Positions 1 to 15,345 of a stretch of 64,000 nucleotides of DNA are shown piece after piece. The position numbers and the translations under genes were made by a program. Source of the stretch: Patagioenas fasciata (Eukaryota > Chordata > Aves > Columbiformes > Columbidae); contig NC_092523.1 of the NCBI RefSeq assembly GCF_037038585.1, positions 42,621,001-42,685,000 of the forward strand, in the 5' to 3' direction. A model generated the notes under the pieces. The model saw nothing but the letters and a program-made list of their open reading frames with translations. It had not been told where the DNA came from and did not search any database. Each line of letters begins with the position of its first letter. Within the stretch, counting starts at the first letter, position 1.

Positions 1-2271
1 TTTTCCATTTAGAAGTATGTGTGACCAAGTGAATTTTCATTTCAAAGACATTCACTGTGTCCCTTGAGTTTTTCTTGGCACATGGAGAAAAGATACTTTT
101 TAAATCCATCATCAAAATGGAGTTTCTGATGAAGAGAAAGTTGATATGTAATTTAGACATGTATTTATGATGGGTCCTCATCAAGTTCACTTAACAAGCT
201 TTCTCTCTTCAGCAAAGTCTAGAACTGGCTTTTTCACTTCAATTATGAATGTACCCGTCAGCCATCAGAGTACTTCAAAAGCACTGAGCTTGTCTATCTC
301 ATTCCTTTTGCATGCAACAAATATACAGGAAGTTTCAAAGCTAAACTAGTTCAAATGCCTCCTAACAGCAGGAGACACATTTGGGCTCTGCTTTTCTTCA
401 TCCTAATTTCACAAAGACAAGAAATAAAAGTTGGAAATAACTCATTCATTTCCAGATCCCAGACTCAAAAGTCAAACAGGTACACAGAAATGCTGGACAA
501 AAGAAGGTGAAGAAACAAAAGTACCTCTCCCTTTTTACCAGAAACAAACAAAAAAATCAATTTTAAAAGTGTCAATAATTCTTTTCCAGTAAGTCATACA
601 GGCCAAATTCATCATCGCCATGAGGCTTCTCTGTGCCAAATGGGTGGCCAAAAGCATGGAATTGCAGGCATGAGCTTGACCGGAGGCTGTTTCCAGGCTG
701 GAAATGATGGGTGCTGTGATTTCCCCAGAGCAGAAAGCAAATCTGGAGAGGTGCTGAGAGAGTAAAGTCAGACCAGTGTTCCTCCCCTGTAGCCTCATGC
801 CCCAGAACTCACAGCAAAGCTGTGGTTCAGGAGGAAAGCCAGCTAGGGCAGCTCTCAGGGCACCAGTGTGTCCAAGGGAAGAGCACTCACAGGGTTCATC
901 TTCACCTAGCAAAACTCTTTGTGTTTCCTCTCAATAGATGAGAGTTATTTCTGACTGAAAAGTATTACAATTCCCATCAAGAGTATGACTTGGGTCCTTG
1001 GAAACATACTTTCTGTGCTTAAGCACCTAGGAACAATTAGTAGCAAGCCCCTAGATTTCTTCCCTTGATTTCCAGGAGACTTTCTGAGGCATCACAATGG
1101 CACATGTTATTCCACCAAGGCTACACGTAGCGGATGCTCCTTCTTTACCGGTGACTGGAATGTTATTTTATTCCACTGCTGTTTTGTCACAGTGTGAAAA
1201 AACCTGTGGGCTGCAGATCTGTGATTGAAACAGATGATGCTAAAGTGCATTGGTCATTCTTAACAGATGGAGAGGGATAAAACCTCCTCATAAATATACA
1301 TCTGTAACAAGTCCCTCATATCTATTATACAACATGTTACAGAACAAGAGTGGCATTTGCACTGGCATATTTATTTAGCTTCCCTTGCTTTGATGAGCCT
1401 GAATATTTACCCATCTTAGCTTCTGTGGTTATGGCCATAGAGTTGACAGAAAGAGTTTAAAGTGCCCTTTTAAAATAAATTACAGAAATAAAGACTTCGC
1501 AAACTGCTGAAGTTTATTACGCTGTTACTTTGTTTCTTTTGTGGAAAAAAATATGAAAAATAGACTTGTGATGACTAAGAGAGGACACCATTTACGTCAG
1601 AACATAAATGACCCAATTTATGTCAATATACTCAGAAACCAACAAATACTCAGGTAGCTTCTTTTAGTCCTGATACTCTTTTCGCACCATGCTTCTGATA
1701 TAAAGATTTTTAAAAAATATAACTCCATCTTTTTGGGAGTTATGAGGCTTTTTCACCAGAAAAACTGCAGCTGCAGTGTAGGCTTAAAAACCTGGGAAGC
1801 TATGTGAAACCTTGATTCAAAAGTGGCTTATTGATATCTTTTTTGTTGTTGTTGTACTTCACCACCAGCCTGATTTTAGCAGGTAATACTCTCTTAAGTT
1901 TCTGCATTTCAGGTATGAATTCTATGTGATAAGCAGCAGTAAATCTTGATTGTACTTGTTCTTGAGATAGTAACAGTTAAATCAGGTCAGTATGAAGCAG
2001 AAGTAAAAAAAACAGTTTAAGTGGAAAGAGAGTAATCAAGATTGGTAGTGTAACACTACATCTCCAAACATTGTAACACTGGGCTTCAGAATTTTTCAGT
2101 GGTATGTAAAATTTTATTTAAAATCATTATTGCACACCTTGAGTATTTATTTATAGCCAGCTTAGGTAGAAATGCAGACCTGGATGCTTGGACGGCATCC
2201 ATCTCTTCATACTCACATATGTTTGAAATACGAATACCCTTTAGAGAATGCCCCCTGTATAATTTTAAACA

Positions 2272-2273
<2 letters not shown>

Positions 2274-2302
<29 letters not shown>
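2274..2302 (+). repeat. Poly-A run of 29
   Basis: Uninterrupted A29, the longest homopolymer in the window. No AATAAA lies just before it and I could not identify a retroposed transcript to its left. Confidence 0.9.
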
Positions 2303-2304
<2 letters not shown>

Positions 2305-3947
2305 TGTTGACTCCTAGCAAGACAGTACAAGGAGAAGCAGCTAAACTGGTGCAGAGGCTAATAAAATCAAGCTTGGTGCGAAAGAGGAAGGAGTGAATCA
2401 TACAACCGCTTGTTGACTCAAGAATAATGATAGAGGTGATGGAACCTGACAAATTGTTTGTCTTGATAGCAGATGGAAGTGGATTCAGAAGGCTTTCAAG
2501 AGATATTTTGCCTTTAGATGAAGGAGTTCCAGACAAAAATCCCATATGGATACTGAGCCTGACACTGCAAGTCACAGCACAGCTGTATAGCTGCAAGACA
2601 CAGAACAGTCTTCATAAGATAGAAACAAATACTTCACAAAAAAATCTGTAATGGCATTTAGGTCTGCTCAGGGACATACATCCTAGTGTCCTGAAAACAG
2701 ACAGATTTTATCCTCATATAGGAAGCAAACATAAAAGCTTGGTATCTTCTCAGCTTTCCTCAGAGCTTCTACTGGGTTTTCCCTCCAAAGAGCAATAAGA
2801 CAGTTCTGCATTAAAAAAAAAGAGAGAGGGGCACGTGTTGTCCATATGGTTTACTGTCAGGGACAAGAGAAATAGCAACCCTATCCTTGAACAGCACCTA
2901 GAAGTGCAGAAAGTGAACCGGTGGCTGATCAACTAGATATTTTATAATGAGCTCTATGTACAGCAACAGTGTTGTGCAATTTGATACAAAATGAACTTAC
3001 CTTGTGTTTTTTCTCAGTGCAAACAGAAAGGTTAGGTCGAAGGTACAAGACATGTTCTTCACAATAGGAGCCATTTCCTACAGTTATACCCGCTATGCCT
3101 CCAACATGCCAAGCACGTTAAAGTGCAATGACAAGTAGGATCAGAAACTGAGTAGCTCTTTCTAGCACTGGCTAATTATTTTTAGCTCTGAGCACTACAA
3201 AAAGCTACAACAAATCCATCTTTTGTGGTCCCTTTCATCTCACTTGAAACTTTCTTATGTTACTAGCAGCACATCAAATAAAACCTTTCTTGCCAACACA
3301 GGAGGAAACATAATGTCAGTCAAAATATACAAGGACAAATTCCTTCACTAATAAGAGTCCAAAGGGCTTTTGTTACTGGTATCAGTGGTATTTGGCATCA
3401 GTTTGTGCGTATGCACTACGATTCCTGTGTAGTCATCTATATTTTTTAATAAATGTAGTAAAACACTAGGAGCTGAAATATTTTCTCATACTTCCGTAAT
3501 TCAGATGAATATTGAAGCAGCGAAAGTGAGAGGAAAACTGTGCCCTACCTTCCAGATTTATTTTAGTTTTATGCACATACAGAAGGCTGGAGAGGTATAA
3601 TGAAAAAGTACAGTAAAGTCTGTAACTTTTTTAAAAAGCTGATTTCACACATTTTGTACCTTTATTTATTAACAAATATTCTGAGATTGTTGCAATTACT
3701 TTTTTCATACATACTGTCATTCTTCACGGCTAGAGACCCCATTAAGTAGCTAGCCCACAGAGGAGAGAATAATACAGTCAAAAGGCATCTCCTGAGAAGC
3801 CCTACAGCAATATTTTCACTTTGAAGTTTCAGGCATTTGGGGCTCTTTGAGAAGAAAAAAATCTCTAATGAAGAGAAGAGCAGGTCCAGGAAATATTGAT
3901 TCCAATTAAATAAGAACAATACGTGATGTCTGATCCAATATTCATTT

Positions 3948-3980
3948 GATGATGATGATAATGATAATAATAATAATAAA
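3948..3980 (+). repeat. GAT/AAT microsatellite
   Basis: A run of GAT repeats grading into AAT repeats. Confidence 0.9.
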
Positions 3981-6900
3981 AACAGAGGAACAGTACTGGA
4001 AAGTGTGAATACAAAATCTTCTGACTCTGTATACAAGCACTTCTGTACTATGGTGTGTGTATGACGACATGTACATCTTACAGACACACACCAGCGTCCG
4101 TCATTGAGAGACTCAGGCACCAAGGAGGTCATCGCCAGGCCAGGAAAATATTTTTCATGTTTCTGTTTCCTAACATCTTCTTAGATCTAAAGCACACTTC
4201 TAATTTTAACTAAAGAAATTACATCTGCAGATATTCAAAATTATACGAAAAGACAGATTTGGCACAGTTCACAAACAAAATCAAAACCACATGACTCCAA
4301 GGGAGAAAGAAACTGAATCCTTTAGAAAGTGACCCAGTATTCCCTGTCTTTATTAACCCTCTTACACCTTATGATTCAATAGTTCATCCTTATTTAATAA
4401 AAAAATGTGAAGGAAAAGCCTACTTTTAAAGAAATAATTATATTTTTGCATTAAAGACAAACTTAAAGCTGTTTGAATTTTTCTATAGAGTATTAGCTAT
4501 CCAGTCTTTGCCATGCTTTCTACTTCTTTTTAATATGTATTTTACTTAACTTTCTCTTTTATCCTGGATTTAACTTTTATGATCACAGCATGATGACTGC
4601 CAAAAGCATGTTTCAGTATATTTTTTTCCAGCTGTCTGCTAAGCCATAAAGAAAAAAAAATAGTTACAAAATGTAAAACAATCTGAAAACTGTGTTCACT
4701 TTAGAGGAACATAGAAATATGAAGGCAAAGGGACTGAAGATCACCACATTGTTCAATAAAGACTGCACTTAATGAAAGGCAACAGATTTGGGAAAGATCA
4801 GTCAGCACATAAAACTCACATGCTACTAAGGCAGCAGGTAGGAATGATACTTTTCTCCCCAAAACATCCAAGGGATATTTGACCTTGTATGTCTCTTCTT
4901 CTAACCATAAAGACTTCTATATTTGTAAAACAAAGACATTTTCCCTTTTAATTTCACTAGTAGTAAAAACTACCACTGAAACTACATTGAGAGTTCAGGA
5001 TTTGGACCAGTGAAGCACATTAAACATATGCTTCGGCATATTAGCATCAGAGGGCTTAGTCTAGAACACAGAATCAAGCACATACACCCGATTTTCCCAG
5101 AATAAGGCATTACAGTCTCATGCAAAAGCAACAACATTGAGAAGAGCTTTTCCATTGACTCCTATAAATTCTGGATTAAGTCTTTATTTCTGAAAAAATT
5201 CTTTCTGGATGCAATTTTTCCCTATTTGGTTTCTGTTCACATTTAACTACTGTTTTAAGCAAAAGCCTCTCACCTATTTATAAATTATCTGAGGGTAAAT
5301 CATATAGACCCTATTAAGACAATATCTTTTTTTGCAAATATATTTTCTTTGCACTTGTGTAACCCAGAAAACAAATTAATTTTTCATGTTAAAATTCTCA
5401 AGGCAGTCTGTTTTCACTGAGGCTTTCTCTTAAAACCAGATATGAAACAACAGATTTATAAAAACTTGAAAAGTCCATCTGGCAGTAGGCAATATGAAAC
5501 TTAGATTTATGACACTATTTGAAAAGCTACTAGAAAAGGTAAATATAAAGCACCAGTGCTAGGCTCACAGTTGTAGTGGGGTGCTGATGCTTAACTGTCT
5601 ATTCTGCAGACTCATAGCTGGTAATCAACTGTAGAAAAGCACACTAAGGTTAGTACAACATTAAGCCTTTTTTCTCTTATTTTGCTTAGAAAGGGAGACA
5701 GAAAGTAAAACTATATCTATATTACACTATTTCTATGCTAAGATATTAAAGAAGAACACTTTTTTTTTACTGAGGGAAAACAAACCAGTCCTTAGCAATA
5801 AGGCTATGCTGGGAACAAATGTGTGCTAGGCTCTCAGGATAATCTTTATTTCCCTCACTGGGCATGGTAATCTACTACTATAATGCCATGAAAGCAACAA
5901 ACTCAAAACTGAGGTTTACTCATAAAATATTTAATCTTGGGAACAATGCTGTTATCACGTCTCACACTATTCAGAAAGCCCCGTTAGATACAAATAATCA
6001 ACTCAACATGTCAAAGGAAGCAGGATATGAGGGCAAACCTAAGTATTTTATGGCAAGGAAATAAACCAAACCAAACCAAAACAAACTCACCACCAACAAG
6101 AGATAATTTCAGGAACTAAAGGAGTTTCCTGACTAGGAAAGGCTCACAGACTTCCACTGAGATGTTGTTCTGTCACAGCTGCGAAACTTAGAAACTACCG
6201 AGCTAAAACGCTGTGGAATATAGGAAACCAGAATTTATCAGGCTTTCCAAGCTATGTTATTATACATGCCTGTGTCAAGCAGTTCATGCTTTGCTTTACA
6301 GCTCTTTCCAACCAGGCAAAAATGGTCTGACGATGATGTTTCTTCCCACAAAAAAGAGAGGCTCCTATTTTAGATTGCTCATTAATGGTGAGTGGCTTGA
6401 GTTGTGTATAGACATATGAAAAAACCTATATCATTTACTGCTTTGATCACTAATGAGGGGCATTTTTTTTTTTAATCAACACATGGTTTGGAGCCAACGA
6501 CCCTCTTTCCCAGCATGTACGCAAGCACGATTACAAGGGATAGTCACGGTGCCGAAAGCCACGCAGGATCTTAACCCCGGGTATTCACAGCTGCCACTCC
6601 AGCAGCACAAACCTTTCCATACAAGTATTACTACTATTATCATGAATCCTTAACTATCTCCACAACAGGACAGACACCACCATGCTCTCACTGAACAAAG
6701 ATTATACCTGCTCCCAGACTATTTGCTATCTAAGCAAAATAATAAAATAGAAGCATATGGCAGGCACAGAGTAGACAATGATCCTACCATTAACCCTTTT
6801 TCCACCCTTACTTTTAGGAACTGCTGTGATAAAAGCAAATATTATGGAGAGATCTGAAGAGAAGTATCAAATCATGGCATCTGACACTGTTGTGGACAAG

Positions 6901-7168
6901 TTGTTTGCTACCACAGATGTTACCACAGGAGCAAGTACAAAGAAGGTCATTTGAAAATTTGCTCAGTGGATAACAGAAATGATCATGAATGGCTTAGAAG
7001 AACAAATTAATATTTAAATATTTACTGACATTTTGGCAGTTAATGTCTCAACAGCAACAAAATGATGCTGCAAGCCTTTGGACTCAAAGAAACCTCCAAA
7101 GCAGGCAGCTCAAATAGACAACTGAATACAAATACTTTTTTTCTTAAGAAACAGTTCATTTTGTGATG

Positions 7169-7255
7169 TAATTAAAAAAAAAAAAAAAAACACACACAAA
7201 CAAACAAAAAACCAAACAAACCAAAAGAAAACAACCAACCAACCAAACACAACAG
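7169..7255 (+). repeat. Poly-A followed by A/C-rich low-complexity tract
   Basis: A17 followed by CACACA and then CAAA/CCAA-type units with almost no G or T. Confidence 0.85.
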
Positions 7256-10200
7256 AGTGGTTTGTATAGGGAAAGCAAGATTGTCCAAAATGAATATCAG
7301 TTCATTGCACAATTACTATAAAAGCACATGGCTTTCAGCAGAGGAAGAAATTCACAGCGCTCACTTCTCACTACATTGCAATTGCTCTTGTATCATAAAC
7401 ACATTTCCACTAAACAAAAATGTAAGGGTGTTACTATAACATTTCTTGAAGTATGGGCAGCTGTACTGCAGAGCTCTTTCTTCATGGATTTTCACTACAG
7501 AAATACCCTAACAAATGTCATTTTGGTATCACATTGACACGCATGACAGAAAGCAGGATGACATGATGTTCAGCTGCTGCTTATCATTAGGCTTTATAGC
7601 TATATGTTTCTATTTAAAGAAAGGACGGAAATGTGCAGTCTTATGGCTTTATTTTAGGATTGCTGAGTTGTGATCACACACACACAAATCCACCTACAAA
7701 GGAAAACGCAAGCTTTGTGAGAAGCGATGCCACACCTAGTGAAAATAATTTCAGGTAAATCAGACAAAACTAGATAAGAGAATGTGTTTTCATTATGCCC
7801 TTTATGTGTGGCTTCCTTTAAATCCCATGAAAAATCTCAACATACAAGAGTGAAAGACAACTATTTATTTTTTTTAAACCAGGTAAGTGAAGAAGCCAGA
7901 GAAACTAGCAAGGTCTACGTGGACATTGTATATTCTCCTTCTGCCAAAGTATTTTGCTCTAAGTGTCCTTCAAGGATCATCCATTTATTTTTAAATAATT
8001 AATTCTTGACACTCTTTGTAGGCTACTCCCTGGTCTGATGAACCTTCCAGGAAATTTTTCTTTATCACTTCGTCCACTATAACAATTCATTGTACTGAGC
8101 TACTTGATACTTGTGCCAGTTTATGTAGGTTTCTCACTGCCATTTTCTTTCACTTCTCCTCTAATTTATAATCTGCAAAACTTCTTCCAGTTCCACACAA
8201 GCGCCCTGTCTTGGGGAAAGCAAAGGGAACACAAAAGCATGAACGTGATGTCTGCACTTTCACAGCTATGCTCCAGATCTTAACCAAGGTTTCAGGATGA
8301 GGCCGTTTGAGCGCAGAGTGGACACATCACCCTGAAGGGCACCACTCAAGTGTGACACCACAGACAGTCTGAATGAGCTGTCTGTCATGCCCCAGAGGAG
8401 TCTCAGAAAGGCAACAAACAGAAACAGATGAAATTTTGCAGCTTGACAACTCAGCACCATCAGCAGAAAAAAAGCGGCCTTGCTGTTCACAGTTTCCCAC
8501 TGTGGCTTATATGGATGGAACCCCTCTTCCCATGCAAAGATTTTAGCTCTTATGTAGCACAAATCCTAGCTAGAGCTAAAGCAAGTCTCTTTGTCTATGA
8601 GTGAACAACTTAAGAGACTGCAAGCATCCTGGAGAGCCAGTATCCAAGCACCTGTCAAAGAAAAAGGTTCATGCCACAACAATTTTAAACTGAATATGCC
8701 TGTTAAATCCATCAGTAAGAGAGTAAATGTTGATATTCAAATTTATTATGAGAGCTCAGAATCACATCTTTCTTAATATGTAAATTAGAGAGTCTGTTAC
8801 AGTTTCTGTTTGAGTCTGCAAACTCAAAAAGCAGGTTTGGATTTATGGAAGGCCTGGAAACATTAATTCATGAGAAAAATAACATTCTATGGAAGTGTGT
8901 TAGCACATCTGAGATTTGACAAAAAAGTGTGAAACCAGTTACTTCAAATCCTGTGCCAAATTGTCTACAAATCAAAGAAAGATCATTGCCTGAAGTAATC
9001 AGACTCCAGTTCAATACTGCACATAAACCTGTTTCTAACAGTAAGCAGAAAAGTAGCCTGAACTAAGTTTACATAAGAGCTGGCATAGAAATCACCCTAC
9101 TGGTTCGCAATAGTGATTTATTTATTTGTTTCTTTATTTTAACTTCAGTACCCACTTCTTAATAAAAGGAAAAGGCCCAGCTATCTGAAAGTAGAAAACC
9201 TCCACTCTTCAGATCTATGTACATATGTAAGAAGTATGTGGTCAAGATCTTGATAAGTAACATTTCCCATTTTTTAAAGTTTTATTGGTGGTGGTGGTTT
9301 TGGTTTGATTTGGTTTTTTCCATTACATTTGGTGCTAGCTATATTATTTCATATAGAAAGAGCATTTTGCTCTTTGGAAGTTTGACATGCTGGATTTTCT
9401 GTAACGGTTTAGTTTGGTGTTTTTACTCTTTCAGTTTTGTTGTATGGGATTGTTCTATTACTCTGGGATCTGCCTGCAACTAGGTATCTGCTATAAAGGA
9501 ATAACAGACATAAAGATGATGGACATGGCTGAGTATGGGTGGCAGCAAACCACAGAAGTAGCACACTGCTGGTCCAGTGAGCACCCATGTAACACAGATG
9601 TTCTTTCCATAAATAACTCACTCTGAAGATCCACTGTTTTCAGTAACACTGTACATTTCAGAGCACTAAAGAGGCAAGACAGATTTCCCTCAGAGCACAT
9701 TTTCTATATTAGATGTATTTTTCTGACAGATATAAGAAATTTAGATTTTACTTTGGCATCAGTATTCTATGCCTGGGGATACTGGATAGTGAACCTGTCG
9801 CATTTTGCTGGCACAAACTCCTAATGCTATTTTTTTTCTTACACAAACCCTGATGTAGGTAATTTCACAGATTTATTCTGGAAGCAGGATACTTGGTAGC
9901 AGACCAAGCTAAACTCCACTTCTTAAAAGGGCCTCTTCAATGCAAGTTGCTATGTTGTCAATCTAGCAACAGACATTGAAGGATCATGACAACTTTGTCC
10001 CCCTGCTACACTGGGGAGGCTCAGTATAGGATTCAGGATCTATTCTGCTCTCCATTATATGGTGCACTTCAATTGTCTTCAAGAGGAATTGCAATATACC
10101 TTCACTTTTTAGAGTAATGAACGCTGCCATACAGCAGAGACAAGGCAGCATTTATTCATATATGGCCTACAGTATATATAGCTATCTACCAGGAAAGCAA

Positions 10201-13200
10201 AGATTTAGACGTCAGGAAGAGAATCTATGACTTTTTATCACCACGTCTAATGTACTATGCCTAATATGCCCTCAAATCTCTCCACTTAATCTATACATTT
10301 CAGAAACTATCCACAAAGCAATGAAGCAAGTATGGGACAGTTCAGCACGCCAAAAGCATCCTATCAAGGTTTATATAGTAGCTATAAATCCTACTATACA
10401 TCGCAGTGCACACAATCTTCATTTCACATCATAATGAGTGTGAAGAAGGTATAGAAAAATACGCTTTTTCTCCTTTAAAAATTCTAAGGCTATGGTATGA
10501 TAATTATTTCAATCAACCATTTCATATATTTACGGTGTTGCATTAAAACAAAATATGTTTCTTCCGAGAAGTTCCAAGCACTCATCTTCCTTCAGAAACA
10601 CTTGTGGATTTTTAATCTATCTTACCTTTTTACAGAATGTTAGAAATGGAAGAGAAATACAGGCATATTTAAACTAATAACTTAGAGGAGAAGGAAAGAA
10701 CGTACTTTTTAAAAATTCTTAAAATGAAGAAAATACTTAATACATGCTAAGATTTTACTCTGGAAATCACCACGGAAATAAAAATGCTGCTGTACTCCTA
10801 TAGCACTTACACGTCCTTCATTTTGGGGAACAGGAGGCCAGGATTTTCTGAGGTTAAAATGCAATGCAGAAGATAATCACACTGGACTATCTCCACCAAG
10901 TCAAAATATTTCAGAAGTTATTGCAGACTTCAGGGAGAGTTAAGCTAAGCTGCCGTAAGAGGTCAATTAATAAAAGCAATTATGCAGAAGAATACAAGAC
11001 CAGATAAGCTGCCCCAGGCAGACAATAAGATGAAATAAGAAATAACATACCATGTCAGGCTCTGAAAGGTATGAGTTCAATTCTGCTGCAAGGCTTGTGG
11101 GCGAACAAAGGGAGTGAATGGTCCCACAGCATCACAGTGGCTAGAAAATGGCACTTTGAAACTCAGTCACTTACCCAGAAGGCTATTCTGTGATACAAAC
11201 TGATGTTCTTGAGAACAGCAAATAAATACTTTGAAGAAATTGGAGTTCCTCTGAAGTAAAGGGTGAGGAAGAAGGAAGTTGCAGCACACATGACTCAAAA
11301 ACAGGGAGGACAACAGGCAGAAGATGCAAACCCTGCAGCCTGTGCTCAAACAAGGCTCTCTCTTCTCTGGAGCCAGACAAGTGGAGGTGCCAGGGGCTGA
11401 GCAACCGGTGGCCCTCACGCGAGTGGTTCCTCAGCGTTGCATCTTCCTGAAGATGGGATGGACACTGGCCAGTCCAGTCCAAGTGTCGTGCTTATGCTCA
11501 GAGACAAGGCAGCATCAGGCCACAAAGTTAATATTTACATGACCTTGTTATAATCTAGTGACAGCGGGACCATCTTTCCATCATCATTCACCCTGTGAGA
11601 TCACAACATCCACAGCATCCTGCCATTTTCACATAATTTAAAATTGCAAAGAATTGTTATGCTGGTAATCAGAAGGAAAAAAAAGGGGCGGGGGGGGGAG
11701 GAGGGCGTGGACAGAGCAGGGAAAAATGTCTTCACTGGCTTCTCAATGCCACAGATCTAACAAGACCAACAGACACTGGCTTATGAATAAATGGGCAGGG
11801 AACACTTCTGGGAATTTGCTCACGTTTGTTTTCATAATTTAATTTCCTAACTTGAATATTGCTAGATGTTTCCCCTGTCTTTTTTTGCATGACTATTTTC
11901 TTATTTCATGTTTTCACCTTTTTCTCATAAACTGTCTTCTCGCTACTAAGTTTACATGGTTTATTACTTTCTCTCTGATTAAGTATTCTATTCTGAAAAG
12001 TAGTTTCTATATGTGACCTCACCACTGCTTAATGTTAATCCTTACCCTTTGGTTTCTGTCCACCCACCCTGAAAAAAATTCCATTTGGCACAGTAATTAG
12101 CATCTAGTCACTGGAGACCTGTTGGAGATCCAAGACAGAAGCAGCTAGCCCTCCTAAATTACTGCCAAACTAATATATTTGCATTTATTCAGTTTATGGT
12201 CTTGGCAAGTGGTAAAGTAAAACCAGCACTTAGCCTCCCAGAGGACCATAATGTTGCATTTTCAAGTGCTAGGAACCGGTGGAACATCATATGCATTGGT
12301 ACAATGATGGGATATACATTGTCCCAGTTTATGTGTCAAAAGGTGAAATTATTCTAGCTTCTAGCTTCTACAGGTACACACGAGTAATGCATCTATATTT
12401 GTTATAAATAGAATAAACTTGAATTAAGGAAAAAATATCCCTAATAGTGATGTTTTGGTCCACAATACAGGCCAAAATTATGTTTCATTTACAGATCACT
12501 CTCAAAAGTCAAATTAATTTAAAAAATCGTATATATTGTGATTTCCATTTTACTGGAATTATGAAGAGTTTTGCCCAGATCTTTCAAAAAAATGATAATG
12601 CTTAATAATTAACTAAAGACAGTTCTTCATTCATTGTTTGCATTCTACTTATCAGTGAAATGTAATTCCACTGAGTGTATCTATAAACACCGCTTACAAT
12701 TCCTGGTTCCTGAGGAAATCCCAGAGGCACAGGTTTGAAACCACAGTCACAACATTATGACAACTTTATCAGTTGACATGTCAAAGTCAGTTCAGCACTT
12801 ACATGGGAAAAATCAAAAGGTCAGGAATTTCCTTCCAGAGTTCTGATTAAAAAAAAAAAAAAAAACAAAAAAACCAACATAATAACAATGTAAAGAATGA
12901 AGGAACAGAGAAAAACCTTTAAAACTACAGTTAAGTTTTATACTTTTTATAAGTTTTATACTTGAAAAAGAAAACACGAACTAAATCATAAGAAGTATAA
13001 TTACATTCGATTTTACTACTTTAAGTATATTTATCTTAATTATTAGGGAAACATGAAAAAATCCATTTTAAGAAGTTTAATAACATAGAGGCATCAACAA
13101 TACAATAAGAACATTCAATATGATGTTTGTGATATCAGCTAGGGACATTATTTCACACAAAAATATCAAGGAAATTCTAATATCAATAATGCCATCAGCA

Positions 13201-15180
13201 TTGACAAAACAAGATGTTTCAACAAAGATTTCTTTCCTTGCCTATTTTCACAGAAGACCTGCATATTACAATACCTCAAATCCCATTGGGAATGAATGCC
13301 TTACCTCGTTAAAGGTCATCTCTTTTTGGGGGTGTCAACCTCCAGATTATTAGGAAGCATAATAAATGCATATCTGTCCTTGTTAAAAATTCTGCGACAC
13401 TTCCTTAATGAATGGGTTGCTTATCCTGGTCCTCTCTCCAGATTTCCATTTCAACAACCATACTGCACAAGGAAATCTTGTCAATGGAGGTGTGACAGCA
13501 GCATGGACAAATTTAACCTATCTAAGTGGGTGACAACAGTGATGAAGATGCAGGTTTAAGTACAGGCTAGTGACAGGAAAGAGCACCCTAAAATCCCAGT
13601 CAGCTCAAAACACCCTCAGGAAAAGCTCCATTAACATATTTTCATCAACACCATAGGATTCAGGTACTTGATTTAAAAAAGTATAAGCATACTTTTTGAT
13701 ACAACTGCACTTTTAGTTCTTTGGTAGACACCCTAATGAAAGGATGGGTTTATGGGTCTCTCTTCTGAATCAATTTGTCCTCCACAAATATATATATTAC
13801 CATATATTAATATTAAAAATAATGAAATTGTCCTTGAATTTCTCCCTAACTCTTCATCAATTTTAGAGTCTGTCTGAGTCTTAGTAAATAGGCTTGCCAT
13901 GATCCTTCAGAGTAAACACAACTGAACTAAGCTCACAACATGGACAGATCTTTTTACCTGGCATCAAAACACTTCTTTCTCTTTCGATATAGCCTACAGA
14001 AAATCCTTCCTAGAATAGTGGGCACTCAGTAAACATTTTCTGCTACTGCATTGTAATTGTTCACATAGCAACACACTAACACTCTTGGAAGAATTTTGCT
14101 TCTTTTTATCCTAAGAGCTTTCACAGACTTTAACATTAGGTAGATTCTTTTACTTCTTTTCTCTATTTGTAGAGAAATAAATAAAACAGTTATTCAGGAT
14201 GCACCATATGCCTCTAACCTATCTGCTCTTACCTCTTCAATACATGAGAAAGTTTTAGAAAGTTACCTTTGATATTTTTGTTCCCATTTTCTAAGACCAC
14301 TTCCTTTTTAAAGTTATTTATGTTTTCCCCCTTTGAAATTACTGAATTGCAAATGAAGCAAGCTCTTGACTTGAACACAGTTTAGGCTTGGTAGATCTTA
14401 AAGGCTTTTGAGCCCAAAGGGAACATTTGAAACTCTGTTTTCTAGGGGTATCTTTCATCAACTTCTGGTGAGACAGGATCACTGTGTCTGCAGTGTTGCA
14501 GATACCGGCCTCACTCTTGCAAGGAGAGCAAGCAGGCTGACCTGAGAAACCTCCCTTGAGCACACTGTAACTTTTACAGAGTTGCCAAGAAGTTCAAAAT
14601 ATCTTTCTCTGTAACATATAATAGTGCTTGAGGTTTTGAAGGATGGGTCAACATATGTCAGGAAATCATCCGCAAAAAGATTTAGTAAACAACTGAGAAT
14701 GTCCATGCACCAAGAAGAGCAAACTAAGACTTGAATTTCAACTATACTTTCATGCTGAAAAATCTGATCAGTAGTTGGGTGATTTTACAGGATTATTTAT
14801 TCTTATTAGAAGTTATTTAACCAAATTATATTAGAAAAAAATATCTTTCCCCAAGATGAAACATTGCCACTAGAGAATTATGACCACTCCCAAAACAGTC
14901 TTGACATCCAGGAAATGAAGGAATACAAATAAAAGAGACAAGACTTGTGACTTTTGACATTTCAAATTCCAAGAAATACATTCTTCTTCTGTAAGGCTTT
15001 GAAAATAAAAAGTAGTTTTGGAAAGGCTTTCTGTCTTGTTTGGTTTTGGTGTTGTGTTTTGGTTTGGGTCTTTTTTGTTAATTCTTTCAAGAGCTTAGTA
15101 AGAGACTGTTTTTTGAAGTAATCTGAAATGATGGTTGCTACTAGGTATAGCCAAGGATACAGGAAAAAAAGAAATCAATC

Positions 15181-15345
15181 AGAAGTGGTTGAGTCACTAT
15201 CCCTGGAAGTGTTTAAAAGATGTGTAGGCACGGCACTTTTGGACATGGTTTAATGTAGTAAACTTGGCAGTGTTAGGTTAATGGTTGGACTTGATGATTC
15301 TGCAGCTCTTTTCCAAATGATGGAAATGATTCTATGATTCAATGA
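15181..15345 (+). mobile_element. CR1 LINE 3' fragment in CPE intron 1
   Basis: AGAAGTGGTTGAGTCACTAT, then CCTGGAAGTGTTTAAAAG, GGTTAATGGTTGGACTTGAT and the terminal ATTCTATGATTC match the 3' end of CR1 on the plus strand. It is 5' truncated to about 165 bp. Confidence 0.9.

Noticed and set aside
2172-2596. Overlapping frames across the A29 run
   Set aside because: They read poly-Lys on one strand and poly-Phe on the other, with no recognisable domain on either side.
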